From assembly GCA_023700805.1 (NCBI GenBank), contig JAMPYF010000012.1:1-64000 (forward strand): a DNA stretch of 64,000 nt, read 5' to 3'. Source of the stretch: Sulfuritalea sp. (GTDB taxonomy: Bacteria > Pseudomonadota > Gammaproteobacteria > Burkholderiales > Rhodocyclaceae). The first letter of the stretch is position 1; the number at the start of each line of letters is the position of its first letter. A model generated the notes under the pieces. The model was not told the origin of the DNA. It saw only the letters and a list, made by a program, of their open reading frames with translations, and did no database searches. This document shows, piece after piece, positions 41,646-54,005 of the stretch. Position numbers and translations under genes: made by a program.

Positions 41646-42329
41646 TCAGCGCGCCGCGTCGGCGTAAAAGGTCTGCACGCCCTCGGCGGTGGCCAGCAAC
41701 AGGACATCCGCACCGCGCTCGGCGAACAGTCCATTGGTGACGACGCCGACGATCTGGTTGATGCGCGTTTCGAGGCCGACCGGGTCGGTGATGGCCAAGC
41801 CATGCACATCGAGAATCAGGTTGCCGTTGTCGGTCACCATGCCTTCACGCAGTTTCGGCGTGCCGCCGAGTTTCGCCAATTCGCGGCTGACGTAGGCACT
41901 CGCCATGGGAATCACTTCCACCGGCAGCGGGAATCGGCCCATGGTCCGCACCCGCTTCGATGCGTCGCAGATGCAGACGAAGGTGCCGGCCACGGCAGCG
42001 ACGATCTTTTCGCGGGTCAACGCGCCGCCGCCGCCCTTGACCATGGCCATGCTGCCGTCGATCTCGTCGGCGCCGTCGACATAAATGCCCATGGCATCTA
42101 TGTCATTGAGATCGAGCACGCGTATGCCATGGCCGGCCAGGCGCTGCGCCGTCGCTTCGGAACTCGCCACGGCGCCGCCGAGCCGGTCCTTGATCGCGGC
42201 AATCTCGTCGATGAAGAAATTCGCCGTGGAGCCGGTGCCGACGCCGAGGATCTCGCCGACCGGCAAGCGGTCAGCCACGTAGTCACGCGCCGCGCGCGCA
42301 ACGGCCTGCTTCAATTCATCTTGTGTCAT
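41646..42329 (-). CDS. rpiA: Ribose-5-phosphate isomerase A
   Basis: A 227-residue isomerase that supplies ribulose-5-phosphate to prk. [51 protein letters not shown] and [10 protein letters not shown] are the family motifs in order. The start [10 protein letters not shown] at 42329 follows a shadow extension in the same frame. Confidence 0.96.
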   Translation of the reverse strand: MTQDELKQAVARAARDYVADRLPVGEILGVGTGSTANFFIDEIAAIKDRLGGAVASSEATAQRLAGHGIRVLDLNDIDAMGIYVDGADEIDGSMAMVKGGGGALTREKIVAAVAGTFVCICDASKRVRTMGRFPLPVEVIPMASAYVSRELAKLGGTPKLREGMVTDNGNLILDVHGLAITDPVGLETRINQIVGVVTNGLFAERGADVLLLATAEGVQTFYADAAR

Positions 42330-42337
42330 AAGGTCCT

Positions 42338-44035
42338 TCAGGAAATGCGAGTGAATTCGATCCGGTCGTAGTCCGGTCCGCGGTCGAGCAGGGATTCTAG
42401 CCGCAGCCGCCAGCGCCCCATTTCGCTGCGCACATCGATCTCGATCTGGTCGCCATAGGCACCCGCCGGCAGGATCAGCTCCCTGCCCCCCTGGCTGACG
42501 ATGATGGCGTCCGACCAGCCATGACCGCCGCCATCGGCTGCGCGGGTCCAGGCGCTTTCCTCGCCGACCGGTTTGGCCAGGGCGCAAATCGACGGCCAGG
42601 CCAGGGTTTCAATGCCGACGCTGGGACGATTCGCAGCGTCGCGGCCGATGCGGCGGATCAGGCCCAGCCGCCAATCCATGCCCTCTGCTTCGCGCAGGCA
42701 GATCAGCAAGCCGATGCGGTGGCGCGGCAACACGGCCGGCATCACGGCGCCGAGCCCCGTTGCGCTGGCATCCACCTGGGTCCAGTTTTCCATCTGGGCC
42801 TGGTCGCCGCCGGTTTCCAGCCGGCGCAGGATCTCGATCGGCGTCTGCGCTGCTGCCGGTTTCTTCGCCGCAACCGGTTCCGCTTTCATTCCGGCTTCCT
42901 CGGGCGCCACGGTGCCGAAGCGCGTTTCATCGAAGAGCCGCAGCACATCCTCGCCTTCATATTCGAAACTGCGGCCCATGCGCGCAAATTGCGCCGACGC
43001 GATCATGCGCCGGGCAAGGCCGAAACCGAGCACCACGCGCAATTCGCCTGGCTGGCTGACGCGATCGTTGGCGCGCGTAGGGGGTGCCTGCGCCCAGTGG
43101 TTCATCAGGATCAGGATGGTGCTTTCGATCTGCTCGCGGCTGGCGGGGACCTGCGCCAGCCATTCGGGCGCCTCGTTCGGCTTTTTGACCTGGGCTGCCA
43201 GGCGCAGCACGGCGCCGCGCAACTTGCGCACCGAACAATAGCGGATGCTGCTGCCGCCCGGATCGCCCTGCTTCAGCCGCTGCGGCCCCAGCGCGGCGGC
43301 CAGGTCGATGCGATCGGTGCTCAATTCGTTGGGCTGCGACATCAGGTCGAGGCCGTCGGTGGCACGCAGGAAGCGCTCGGCGAATTCGAGCTGCTGCGGC
43401 ACCACATTGCCGACCGGCACGAATTCGAGATACAGCCCGATCAGGTATTCGCCCAGCGGGGTCGATTCCGCCTCGTTGCGGTAGGGTACGACGCGGGTCT
43501 TCAGCAGGCCGAGACGATTCAGCACCTGCAGCAGGTCGTGGGCCTCCTGCCACAATTCTGCGCCCGGCGTGCGGTAGCGGAAGCGCTGCAGCTTCTTGCG
43601 CAAGGCCCAGGCCATCAGCGCGCGCGCGGCGCAACGGGCGGTGCGCACTTTGTCGTCGTCGGTCGCGAGTTCGATCGAGGTGTTCAGAAAGGAGCGGTAG
43701 CAACGGAACTGATGGGCGGCATGGGTATCCAGCGCCGACCAGGCCGAATCCGCCAGGTATTCGCGTTCCCCGATCGACAGATAACGCGTGAGCAATTGCA
43801 CCACGCTGGGCCGGGAAAACTGGTCCAGCCGGGCCAGCGCCCGCAGCGCCGGCCTGGGGCCGATTTCGGCAACGGTGGCATCGAGCCCGGCCAGCGACTC
43901 ATCGACGTCGAACAGCAGGCGGCGCGGATCGGACTGCGGAATCTCGGCCATCAGCGCATTCAGACTCGCGTCCGAAGCCCATGGATGGTCCGACGTCTTT
44001 TTTTCCTGGAACCGTGAGAGGAGCTTGTTGAACAC
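42338..44035 (-). CDS. Large conserved-looking protein of unknown function, possible PilZ-like C-terminus
   Basis: A 565-residue soluble protein with no signal or membrane segment. The N-terminal 250 residues are helical and rich in Arg, Leu and Glu. Near residue 440 the stretch [16 protein letters not shown] resembles the (D/N)xSxxG motif of PilZ domains and is followed by [18 protein letters not shown], as in YcgR-like barrels, but the first Arg motif is not clear. A flexible linker rich in Ala, Lys and Pro (about residues 400-420) separates the parts. Base composition is like its neighbours. No function is assigned. It is 8 bases upstream of rpiA. Confidence 0.7.
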   Translation of the reverse strand: MFNKLLSRFQEKKTSDHPWASDASLNALMAEIPQSDPRRLLFDVDESLAGLDATVAEIGPRPALRALARLDQFSRPSVVQLLTRYLSIGEREYLADSAWSALDTHAAHQFRCYRSFLNTSIELATDDDKVRTARCAARALMAWALRKKLQRFRYRTPGAELWQEAHDLLQVLNRLGLLKTRVVPYRNEAESTPLGEYLIGLYLEFVPVGNVVPQQLEFAERFLRATDGLDLMSQPNELSTDRIDLAAALGPQRLKQGDPGGSSIRYCSVRKLRGAVLRLAAQVKKPNEAPEWLAQVPASREQIESTILILMNHWAQAPPTRANDRVSQPGELRVVLGFGLARRMIASAQFARMGRSFEYEGEDVLRLFDETRFGTVAPEEAGMKAEPVAAKKPAAAQTPIEILRRLETGGDQAQMENWTQVDASATGLGAVMPAVLPRHRIGLLICLREAEGMDWRLGLIRRIGRDAANRPSVGIETLAWPSICALAKPVGEESAWTRAADGGGHGWSDAIIVSQGGRELILPAGAYGDQIEIDVRSEMGRWRLRLESLLDRGPDYDRIEFTRIS

Positions 44036-44061
44036 AGTTCTCGGAGTGTACCCGGATCAGC

Positions 44062-45876
44062 TCACTTTTTGCGCATCGGCGGCAGGTCGGTGCAGCTGCC
44101 GTGGGCCACTTCGGCCGCCATGCCTATGGTCTCGCCGAGGGTCGGGTGCGGATGGATGGTCTTGCCGATATCCACCGCGTCTGCGCCCATTTCGATGGCC
44201 AGCGCGACTTCACCGATCATGTCGCCGGCGTTGGGGCCGACGATGCTGCCGCCGATCACGCGATGGCTTTCTTCGTCGAACACCAGCTTGGTGAAGCCGT
44301 ACTCGGCGCCGTTGGCGATCGCGCGTCCCGAAGCCGCCCAGGGGAATCTGGCGACGCTGACCTTGCGCCCCGACCTCGAAGCCTCGTCCTCGCCGACGCC
44401 AACCCAGGCCACCTCGGGATGGGTGTAGGCGACGCCGGGTATCACCGTGGCGTCGAAATGGCTCTTCTGCCCTGCCGCGGCCTCGGCCGCGACGTGGGCC
44501 TCGTGCACCGCCTTGTGCGCCAGCATCGGCTGACCGACGATGTCGCCGATGGCGTAGATGTGCGGCACATTGGTGCGCATCTGGCTATCGACCGGGATGA
44601 ATCCGCGCTCGTTCACCACCACACCGGCCTTGTCGGCGTCGATCTTCTTGCCGTTGGGCGCGCGTCCGGCGGATTGCAGGATCATGTCATAACGCTGCGC
44701 CGCGGCCGGCGCCTGCTCGCCTTCGAACTTGACCCAGAGGCCATCCGGCTTGGCGTCCACGGCGACGGTCTTGGTCTTCAGCATGATCTGGTCGAAGCGT
44801 TTGGCGTTCTGCTTTTCCCAGACCTTGACCAGGTCGCGATCGGGCCCCTGCATCAGGCCGTCGAGCATTTCCACGACATCCACCTTGGCGCCCAGCGCCG
44901 AGTACACGGTGGCCATTTCAAGGCCGATGATGCCGCCGCCGATGACCAGCATGCGCTGCGGCAGCTTTCCGCCAACAGCGCGCAGTTCCAGCGCGCCGGT
45001 CGAATCGACGATGCGCGGGTCCTTCGGGATGAAGGGGAGGTGGAAGGCCGCGCTGCCGGCGGCGATGATGCATTTCTGGAAGCGGATCACCTTCTTGTTG
45101 CCGGTCTTGTCCTGCGCGGTGCCGGTGGTTTCCTCGACTTCGAGATGGTTGGCGTCGAGGAAATGGCCATAGCCGCGCACGGTCTCCACCTTGCGCGCCT
45201 TGGCCATGCCGGAGAGGCCGCCGGTGAGCTTGCCGACCACCTTGTCCTTGTGCGCGCGCAGCTTGTCGATATCGACCTTGGGCGCGGCGAAACCGACGCC
45301 GAGTTCGGCGGCATGTTCCGCTTCCTCCATCACCGCCGCGACGTGCAGCAGCGCCTTCGAGGGAATGCAGCCGACATTGAGACAGACACCGCCCAGCGTT
45401 GCATAACGTTCGACGATGACCGTTTTCATGCCGAGATCGGCAGCGCGGAAGGCCGCCGAATAGCCGCCGGGACCGGCGCCGAGTACCAGCATTTCGCATT
45501 CGAGATCGGCCCTGCCGGCGAATTTGCCGACGGCGCCTGCGGCGGCAGGCGCCGGTGACTCCGCGGGAGCCTTGGCCGCGGCCGGAGCAGCGGGCGCAGG
45601 CGCCGTAGCGCCAGCGCCAGCGCTCTGCGTCCCCTCGGGAACTTTCACGACGGCCACCGGCGTGCCTTCCGCCACCCTGTCGCCGACCTTGAGCTTGACC
45701 TCGGTGACGGTGCCGCCGACCGGCGAAGGCACGTCCATGGTCGCCTTGTCCGATTCGAGGGTGACCAGCGAGTCCTCGGCCTTGACCATGTCGCCGACCT
45801 TGACCAGCACTTCGATGACCGGCACATCCTTGAAGTCGCCGATGTCGGGAACTTTCACTTCAACGATGTCATTCAT
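44062..45876 (-). CDS. lpdA: Dihydrolipoyl dehydrogenase with N-terminal lipoyl domain (PDH E3)
   Basis: A 604-residue E3 subunit. Residues 1-80 form a lipoyl domain (VTLESDKATMDVPSP, lipoylated Lys in DKA), then an Ala/Pro linker to about residue 120, then the flavoprotein: FAD motif LVLGAGPGGYSAAFRAADLG, redox disulfide GGVCLNVGCIPSKALLH, NAD motif VIGGGIIGLEMATVY and the HPHPTLGE catalytic His-Glu. The lipoyl fusion is typical of betaproteobacterial E3. Its start overlaps the BPH gene by 8 bases. Confidence 0.96.
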   Translation of the reverse strand: MNDIVEVKVPDIGDFKDVPVIEVLVKVGDMVKAEDSLVTLESDKATMDVPSPVGGTVTEVKLKVGDRVAEGTPVAVVKVPEGTQSAGAGATAPAPAAPAAAKAPAESPAPAAAGAVGKFAGRADLECEMLVLGAGPGGYSAAFRAADLGMKTVIVERYATLGGVCLNVGCIPSKALLHVAAVMEEAEHAAELGVGFAAPKVDIDKLRAHKDKVVGKLTGGLSGMAKARKVETVRGYGHFLDANHLEVEETTGTAQDKTGNKKVIRFQKCIIAAGSAAFHLPFIPKDPRIVDSTGALELRAVGGKLPQRMLVIGGGIIGLEMATVYSALGAKVDVVEMLDGLMQGPDRDLVKVWEKQNAKRFDQIMLKTKTVAVDAKPDGLWVKFEGEQAPAAAQRYDMILQSAGRAPNGKKIDADKAGVVVNERGFIPVDSQMRTNVPHIYAIGDIVGQPMLAHKAVHEAHVAAEAAAGQKSHFDATVIPGVAYTHPEVAWVGVGEDEASRSGRKVSVARFPWAASGRAIANGAEYGFTKLVFDEESHRVIGGSIVGPNAGDMIGEVALAIEMGADAVDIGKTIHPHPTLGETIGMAAEVAHGSCTDLPPMRKK

Positions 45877-46450
45877 TGGGCTTTCCTTCCAGCTTGAACT
45901 CGTGGACCACGATCGGCGGCCCCGACGAGGTATCGAACTCGATGCCGGCGGCGACGCCGGCTTCGGCAATTTGCGCCGCCGACAGTGCGCCGTCGTAGAG
46001 CGCATGCATCGCGCCGAGCGCGAAGCTGCGGCCGGAACCGGCGGCCCAGACCCGGTCGAACTCGAACACCTCGCGGTACGAATAGACGCCGTAGATGCCG
46101 GTGGTATTGGCGATCAGCGCGGTGATCTGCGAACTCTCGTAGGGATCGTCTTCGTCTTCCTTGGGATTGAGGAAGGCATGTTCCTTGAGGATGGGATGCA
46201 GGCGGCGGAAGGTTTCATACACCTCCATGCGCGTGCCGAGGCGGATCTCCTCCAGCTTCGAAAACGCCGAGAGCAGCACCAGATGGTGGGCCGAAGAGCC
46301 GCAGATGCCGATCTTCGAGCCGGCGATGTCGAGGATCTTGTCGTGCTCGCCCTTGTAGCTGCGCGCCAGGCGCGTGTCGCCGAAGGTGGTCAGGCCGTCG
46401 GCGGCAATCGCGACTTCGTCGCCCTTCTTGACTACGGTCAGCGTGGTCAT
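45869..46450 (-). CDS. BPH-type proteasome homologue (Ntn hydrolase)
   Basis: A 193-residue protein starting MTTLTVVKKGDEVAIAADG, where Met removal would expose Thr as N-terminal nucleophile, as in HslV. FGDTRLARSYKGEHDKIL, ICGSSAHHLVLL and WAAGSGRSFALGAMHALYDG align in order with HslV's core (D17, K33, GSG). It lacks the HslV length pattern and no hslU lies beside it, which fits BPH, the bacterial proteasome homologue described from betaproteobacteria. It overlaps aceF by 4 and lpdA by 8 bases, so it is co-translated with the pyruvate dehydrogenase genes. Target proteins are unknown. Confidence 0.82.
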   Translation of the reverse strand: MTTLTVVKKGDEVAIAADGLTTFGDTRLARSYKGEHDKILDIAGSKIGICGSSAHHLVLLSAFSKLEEIRLGTRMEVYETFRRLHPILKEHAFLNPKEDEDDPYESSQITALIANTTGIYGVYSYREVFEFDRVWAAGSGRSFALGAMHALYDGALSAAQIAEAGVAAGIEFDTSSGPPIVVHEFKLEGKPNE

Positions 46451-48156
46451 AGCATGCTTCTCCGCATGTCGGCCAGGAGCTGCGCCAGATAGACGTTGAA
46501 GCGCGTCGCCAGCGCGCCGTCGATGACGCGGTGATCGGCCGTCAGCGACAGCGGCAGGATCAGGCGCGGGACGAATTGCTTGCCGTCCCAGACTGGCTTC
46601 ATCGCCGATTTGCTGACGCCGAGGATCGCCACTTCCGGCGCATTCACGATGGGCGCAAAGCCGGTGCCGCCGATGCCGCCGACGCTGGAAATGGTGAAGC
46701 AGGCGCCCTGCATGTCGGCCGGCTTCAACTTGCCCTCCCGTGCCTGCTTCGCCAGCTCGCCGGTCTCCCGCGCCAGTTCGAAGACGCCCTTGCCGTCGGC
46801 GTTCTTGATCACCGGCACCATCAGGCCGTTCGGCGTGTCGGCGGCGAAGCCAATGTTGAAATACTTCTTCAACACCAGATTGTCGCCGTCGATCGAGGCA
46901 TTGAACTCGGGGTATTTCTGCATGGCCTTGACGCAGGCCTTGATCAGGAAGGCGAGCATGGTCAGCTTGGCCGCCGCTTTGTCGCCGCCCTTCTCGTTTT
47001 CCTTGTTGATCTCGACGCGGAAGGCTTCGAGGTCGGTGATGTCGGCGTCCTCGTGATAAGTGACGGCCGGGATCATGATCCAGTTGCGCGACAGATTGGC
47101 GCCGGAAATCTTCTTGATGCGCGACAGCGGCTGCACCTCGATCGCGCCGAATTTGGCGAAGTCGATCTGCGGCCAGGGCAGCAAATCCAATCCACCCAAA
47201 CTCGCAACGCCCGAACCTGTACCAAGCGCGGCGGCGGGCGCCGCCGCCGCGCTGACCACGCCCTTGACCCAGGCCTGGACGTCGCTGTGCATGATGCGTC
47301 CCTTGGGGCCGCTGCCCAGCACCTTGGCGATGTCGACGCCCAACTCCCGCGCAAAGCGGCGCACCGAGGGGCTGGCATGGGCCGCATGGCCGGACAGCCG
47401 GTCCACCGGCGATGGCATGGCGACACGCGGCGGCGCGGCTACCAGGTCTGCATCGCCGGGGCGGTAGTCGGCGCCTACGGCGGCGGACGTGCCTGCGGGC
47501 ACCGCCGCCGGATTCGCTGGCGCCGCCACGACCGCCACGGCCGCCGCGGCCGCGGTCGGCGCCGCCGTCGGTGCCGCTGTCGCGGCGACCGCCGTGGCGT
47601 CAGCGCCAACTGTTACCAGGGCCAGCAACACACCCTCGGCGACCTTGTCGCCGACCTTGACCTTCAGCTCGCTGACGACGCCGGAAACCGGCGAGGGAAT
47701 ATCCATGGTCGCCTTGTCCGATTCGAGCGTCATCAGGGAATCCTCGGCCTTGACCGCGTCGCCGACCTTGACCAGCAACTCGATGATGGGCACTTCCTTG
47801 AAGTCGCCGATGTCGGGCACCTTGACTTCGACCACGGTCGTGGCGGCGGCGGGCGCGGCCGGCGGCGGTGCCGCAAGCGCGGCGGCGGCGACAGGCGCAG
47901 CGGCGACCTGCGCCGACGCGGCGCTGTCGATCAGGGCGACCAGACTGCCCTCCGCGACCTTGTCGCCGATTTTCAGCTTGAGTTCGGTAACCACGCCCGA
48001 AACCGGCGAGGGCACGTCCATGGTCGCCTTGTCGGATTCCAGCGTGACCAGCGAATCCTCGGCCCTGACCGTATCGCCGACCTTGACCAGCAGCTCGATC
48101 ACCGGCACGTCCTTGAAGTCGCCGATGTCGGGTACTTTCACTTCGACTATGCTCAT
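46447..48156 (-). CDS. aceF: Dihydrolipoamide acetyltransferase (PDH E2), two lipoyl domains
   Basis: A 569-residue core subunit of pyruvate dehydrogenase. Two lipoyl domains (residues about 1-78 and 110-185), each with TLESDKATMD, are joined by Ala/Pro/Val linkers. The peripheral subunit-binding domain is SPSVRRFARELGVDIAKVLG, and the catalytic domain ends with LSLTADHRVIDGALATRF. The start MSIVEVKVPDIGDFK at 48156 has GGAGG before it. It lies behind aceE with a family B repeat between them. Confidence 0.96.
   Translation of the reverse strand: MSIVEVKVPDIGDFKDVPVIELLVKVGDTVRAEDSLVTLESDKATMDVPSPVSGVVTELKLKIGDKVAEGSLVALIDSAASAQVAAAPVAAAALAAPPPAAPAAATTVVEVKVPDIGDFKEVPIIELLVKVGDAVKAEDSLMTLESDKATMDIPSPVSGVVSELKVKVGDKVAEGVLLALVTVGADATAVAATAAPTAAPTAAAAAVAVVAAPANPAAVPAGTSAAVGADYRPGDADLVAAPPRVAMPSPVDRLSGHAAHASPSVRRFARELGVDIAKVLGSGPKGRIMHSDVQAWVKGVVSAAAAPAAALGTGSGVASLGGLDLLPWPQIDFAKFGAIEVQPLSRIKKISGANLSRNWIMIPAVTYHEDADITDLEAFRVEINKENEKGGDKAAAKLTMLAFLIKACVKAMQKYPEFNASIDGDNLVLKKYFNIGFAADTPNGLMVPVIKNADGKGVFELARETGELAKQAREGKLKPADMQGACFTISSVGGIGGTGFAPIVNAPEVAILGVSKSAMKPVWDGKQFVPRLILPLSLTADHRVIDGALATRFNVYLAQLLADMRRSML
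47590..47612 (-). repeat. Family A core motif, copy in the aceF linker
   Basis: CAGTTGGCGCTGAC then GCCACGGCGG on the minus strand, read as TVGADATA in the linker after the second lipoyl domain. Confidence 0.45.
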
Positions 48157-48164
48157 GCTGCCTC

Positions 48165-48270
48165 CGCAGGACCGCCCCAAGGGGGCAGCGAGTCAGTTAT
48201 TCGGAGCGGGCGAAGCCCGCGAACCTTTGTCATCCCCGCCATAGGGGCGGGGGCCGGGGGGTGGGGAGCC
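48165..48270 (+). repeat. Family B composite hairpin repeat between aceE and aceF
   Basis: GACCGCCCCAAGGGGGC, then CGGAGCGGGCGAAGCCCGCG with GAACC, TTTGTCATCCCC and a CCCCGCC/GGCGGGG hairpin ending GGGGTGGGG. The block order matches 8738-8834; the CGGAGC...GAACC part also matches 52143-52168 inverted. It lies wholly between the two genes and could stabilise or attenuate the aceE-aceF message. Confidence 0.7.
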
Positions 48271-48274
48271 ATGT

Positions 48275-50947
<2,673 letters not shown>

Positions 50948-51122
50948 GACAACTCCTCGTACTGTGTTATTGGAGTCCGCGGCAGCTCATCGCAACGGAC
51001 TGTCTTGGTCGCGGCGGCTTCGCCTGGCGCCGATCAAGCCGGCGTTAGTCTGCACTGAAGCTCCGCTTTGTTGCTCAAAGCATAGACCTAGTTTATGAAA
51101 CGACATACTGCAGTGATTGCGC

Positions 51123-51151
51123 ATTGTAAAACATCACTTCACGATACGCAA
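51123..51151 (-). promoter_or_regulatory. Sigma-70-type promoter for aceE
   Basis: On the minus strand -35 TTGCGT (51146-51151), a 17-base spacer and -10 TACAAT (51123-51128). It fits well and lies in the only AT-rich stretch of the region. Confidence 0.6.
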
Positions 51152-51177
51152 TATGTGGATTTCCACGATGGAAAGCC

Positions 51178-51220
51178 GAAGGCCGGCGACAGGTGACAAT
51201 GCTCCCTGCCGCCGGCCTTC
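51178..51220 (-). terminator. Long hairpin, probable terminator after bioC
   Basis: Arms GAAGGCCGGCG-ACAGG and CCTGC-CGCCGGCCTTC pair over about 15 bases, with a short internal mismatch, and are followed on the minus strand by GGCTTTCC. The T run is short, so termination strength is uncertain. Confidence 0.5.
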
Positions 51221-51286
51221 GAAATTCGGCACATGCTTGCTTACGAAGCGGCAAGGCCGCCTATTGCCGGGCGTGGCCGGCGCGCT

Positions 51287-52249
51287 TCAGCGCGAATGGA
51301 ACTTGACCACCGCGCGGCCGTCGGCAAGCTGTCGCGGCTCGGGTTTCCAGGCGTGGCCATAGACGATTTCGAAGCTGGCGGGCAGGCGCCGCTCGACATC
51401 CCGCGGCCAGGCGCCCAGCAGCCGACGCCAGTCGCGCCAGCCCTGGCGGCCCAGCAGCGCATCGCGCACGCCCAGGTGGCGCTGGTCGGCGAGGAAGGCG
51501 CGCGGCGTCGGATAGCTGAGGGTGATCATCTCCATGTCCATCACCGGATCGCCAAAACCGGCGGCGACCAGCATGTCGCCCAGATCGTGCATGTCGAGAA
51601 AGCGCCGCGCCGTGTCGTCAGCGCCAACTCTTGCCCCGGCTTCGCGCAACTCCTTCAAGGTGTCGGGGCCCAGCGTGGCGAAGCAGAGCAGGCCGCCGAC
51701 TTCGAGCACGCGATGCAATTCGCGCAAGGCCGGCAGCGGGTCGTCGAGCCAGTGCAGCATCAGGTTGGACCAGACCAGGCCCAGGGAATTGGCGGTCAGC
51801 GGCAAGGCGCGGACGTCGGCATTGAGCAGGCGGGGACCGCGCCCGGTGAATCGTTGCAGGCGCGGCGTGCGGGAACGCAGGGCGCGCAGCATGGGCAGGG
51901 CGTAGTCGATGGCCAGCGGCAGCGCCTTGGCATAGCGCCGCTGCAGTTCGCGGATGCCGTCGCCGGTCGCGCAGCCGATGTCGGCCACGCGCTGTGGAGT
52001 GATCTTTACCAGATCGAGGCGGGCCGCCATGCGAGCGCCCACTTCGCGGGCGAGTACCGCGGCCGAGTCGTAGGTTTCCGCCGCGTCAGCGAACTTAAGG
52101 AGCCTTCCCCCCGCCCCCCTTCCCGAGGAAGGTGGTGACAGTGGTTCGCGGGCTTCGCCCGCTCCGGGGTTTGAATGCGCCGCCTTGGGACGGCCCGGCG
52201 GCGGCGCGCGCACGGCTGATTTAAGCGGCCTTGAGTCCCAGCCGCGCAA
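51287..52249 (-). CDS. bioC: Malonyl-ACP O-methyltransferase BioC with repeat-coded N-terminus
   Basis: Methylates malonyl-ACP to start pimeloyl synthesis for biotin. The conserved part begins at [23 protein letters not shown], then [16 protein letters not shown] (SAM binding), [14 protein letters not shown] and [20 protein letters not shown]. No ATG, GTG or TTG lies between the family B repeat (52099-52202) and the conserved part. The nearest in-frame starts are ATG 52249 and GTG 52210, so about 45-60 extra residues are coded by the repeat. ATG 52249 is inside the end of bioB, so coupled translation is likely. Without protein data the true start is open. Confidence 0.85.
   Translation of the reverse strand: MRGWDSRPLKSAVRAPPPGRPKAAHSNPGAGEAREPLSPPSSGRGAGGRLLKFADAAETYDSAAVLAREVGARMAARLDLVKITPQRVADIGCATGDGIRELQRRYAKALPLAIDYALPMLRALRSRTPRLQRFTGRGPRLLNADVRALPLTANSLGLVWSNLMLHWLDDPLPALRELHRVLEVGGLLCFATLGPDTLKELREAGARVGADDTARRFLDMHDLGDMLVAAGFGDPVMDMEMITLSYPTPRAFLADQRHLGVRDALLGRQGWRDWRRLLGAWPRDVERRLPASFEIVYGHAWKPEPRQLADGRAVVKFHSR
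51607..51631 (-). repeat. Family A core motif, copy in bioC
   Basis: AGAGTTGGCGCTGAC then GACACGGCG on the minus strand, read as RVGADDTA in BioC. Confidence 0.5.
52099..52202 (-). repeat. Family B composite hairpin repeat between bioB and bioC
   Basis: On the minus strand GGCCGTCCCAAGGCGGCGCA, then CCGGAGCGGGCGAAGCCCGC with GAACC, ACTGTCACC, and CTTCCTCGGGAAGG. This is the block order of 8738-8834, in inverted orientation. It is open in the bioC frame. Confidence 0.7.
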
Positions 52250-53198
52250 ACAAGGCTTCGTCGCGATCGGCTTCGGGATTGCCGGCCGTCAGCAGCTTGT
52301 CGCCGTAGAAAATCGAATTGGCGCCGGCGAGGAAGCACAGCGCCTGCAGCTCGTCGCTCATTTCCTGGCGGCCGGCCGACAGCCTGACCATCGAGCCGGG
52401 CATGCTGATGCGCGCCACGGCGATGGTGCGGACGAACTCGAAGGGATCGAGCGGCGGCGCGTTTTCCAGCGGCGTGCCGGGCATCGGCACCAGTTCGTTG
52501 ATCGGCACCGACTCGGGCGGCGGGTTCATGTTGGCCAGTTCGACCAGCAGCGAGGCGCGCTGGCGGCGCGTCTCGCCCATGCCGACGATGCCGCCGCAGC
52601 AGACCTTGATGCCGGCCTCGCGCACCTTGTCGATGGTATCGAAGCGCTCGCTTTGGGCGTGGGTCTTGATGACCTCGCCGTAGAACTCCGGCGCGGTGTC
52701 GAGATTGTGGTTGTAATAGTCGAGCCCGGCGGATTTCAGGCGTTCGGCCTGGCCGTCCTTGAGCATGCCCAGCGTAACGCAGGTTTCCAGTCCGAGCGCC
52801 TTGACCGCGACTATCATGTCGGTGACGCGGTCCAGGTCCTTGTCCTTCGGCCCGCGCCAGGCGGCGCCCATGCAGAAGCGCGTGGCGCCCTTGTCCTTGG
52901 CGGCCTGGGCGGCGACGACGACTTCTTCGGTTTCCAGCAGGGCCTCGCGCTGCGCCTCGCCGTGATGCGCCGACTGCGAACAGTAGCCGCAATCCTCGGA
53001 ACAGCCGCCGGTCTTGATCGACAGCAGGGTCGAGCGCTGCACCGCATTGGCGTCGTGGTGCTCGCGGTGCACCTCTTGGGCGCGGAACAGCAGATCGTTG
53101 AAGGGCAGTTCGAACAGGGCGACCAGGGCCTCGACGGTCCAGCGCGGCGCGGGAACGAAAGCGGGGGAAACGGGTTGAACAGTACTGGTGGCAGTCAT
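52221..53198 (-). CDS. bioB: Biotin synthase BioB
   Basis: A 325-residue radical-SAM enzyme that inserts sulfur into dethiobiotin. The [4Fe-4S] loop is [16 protein letters not shown] (CxxxCxxC), with [16 protein letters not shown] and [19 protein letters not shown] for the second cluster region. The start [13 protein letters not shown] at 53198 was chosen by length. It is upstream of bioC and divergent from comF. Confidence 0.96.
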   Translation of the reverse strand: MTATSTVQPVSPAFVPAPRWTVEALVALFELPFNDLLFRAQEVHREHHDANAVQRSTLLSIKTGGCSEDCGYCSQSAHHGEAQREALLETEEVVVAAQAAKDKGATRFCMGAAWRGPKDKDLDRVTDMIVAVKALGLETCVTLGMLKDGQAERLKSAGLDYYNHNLDTAPEFYGEVIKTHAQSERFDTIDKVREAGIKVCCGGIVGMGETRRQRASLLVELANMNPPPESVPINELVPMPGTPLENAPPLDPFEFVRTIAVARISMPGSMVRLSAGRQEMSDELQALCFLAGANSIFYGDKLLTAGNPEADRDEALFARLGLKAA

Positions 53199-53254
53199 CG
53201 CAGCGGACTCGCTAGAATGCGGGAAGGCGCGAATCTTGGTGGAAGGAGACCGGC

Positions 53255-53962
53255 TTGTCAATTGCAGCGGATCTGGAGAAAGCCTGGCGCAACACCGCCG
53301 CCGCCCTCTTGCCGCAGGACTGTTTCCTCTGCGCCGCCGCGAGCGGCGACTGCCTGCTGTGCCCCGCCTGCAGCGCCGGCCTGCCTTATCTGAGCGCCGA
53401 GCGCTGCCCGCTCTGCGCGCTGCCGACCCCGGGAGCCGCCGTCTGCGGTGCCTGTCTCAAGCAGGCGCCGCATTTCGATGCGACCCAGGCCGTGTTCCGC
53501 TACGAGTTCCCGGTGGACCGCCTGATCCAGTCGCTGAAGTACGCCCACCGTCTCGCCAGCGCCAACTTTCTCGGGCGGGCGCTGGCACAGCTGGCCGCCC
53601 CGCTCCGCCCCGGCCTGGTGCTGCCGGTGCCGCTGGCGCCGGCGCGACTCGCGGAGCGCGGCTTCAACCAGGCCCTGGAACTTGCCCGGCCGCTGGCACG
53701 CGCACTCGGCGTGCCGCTCGAGCTCAGCCGCATTCACCGCCGCCGCGACACCGTGCCACAAGCCAGCCTGCCGTGGAAGGAGCGCAAGCGCAACATCCGC
53801 CATGCCTTCGAATGCGACATGGATTTGAGCGGCAAGACCGTGCTGGTGGTCGACGACGTCATGACCACCGGCGCGACGCTCGACGAACTGGCCCGCACGC
53901 TCAAGGCGCACGGCGCAACGCGGGTCGAGAACTGCGTGCTGGCGCGCGCGCTGAAGGATTGA
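53255..53962 (+). CDS. comF: ComF-family phosphoribosyltransferase-like protein
   Basis: A 235-residue protein linked to natural transformation in several bacteria. The N-terminal zinc part has [18 protein letters not shown] and [11 protein letters not shown] (Cys pairs); the PRTase part has [20 protein letters not shown] and the PRPP-binding [18 protein letters not shown]. The start is TTG at 53255 (GGAAGGAG nearby). The genes bioC and comF often neighbour each other in betaproteobacteria. Confidence 0.9.
   Translation: MSIAADLEKAWRNTAAALLPQDCFLCAAASGDCLLCPACSAGLPYLSAERCPLCALPTPGAAVCGACLKQAPHFDATQAVFRYEFPVDRLIQSLKYAHRLASANFLGRALAQLAAPLRPGLVLPVPLAPARLAERGFNQALELARPLARALGVPLELSRIHRRRDTVPQASLPWKERKRNIRHAFECDMDLSGKTVLVVDDVMTTGATLDELARTLKAHGATRVENCVLARALKD
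53548..53569 (-). repeat. Family A core motif, copy in comF
   Basis: On the minus strand AAAGTTGGCGCTGGC then GAGACGG; on the coding strand it reads LASAN in ComF. Confidence 0.4.
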
Positions 53963-54005
53963 CGGCGACGGTACAATCCCGGCTGCTCAAGCCCGGACCA
54001 ATTAC

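Larger units (their letters stand above)
50948..51286 (-). other. aceE-bioC intergenic region
   Basis: 339 bases without a gene. It holds, from right to left in transcription order, a hairpin terminator after bioC (51178-51220), a sigma-70-like promoter for aceE (51123-51151) and about 175 bases of leader. An inverted repeat ATTGCG/CGCAAT (51117-51122 and 51147-51152) spans the promoter and may be an operator; no regulator can be named. Confidence 0.5.

Noticed and set aside
45600-45640. Family A copy in the lpdA linker
   Set aside because: AGCGCCAGCGCCAGCGC is a simple Ala/Gly-coding repeat without the AGTTGG part.
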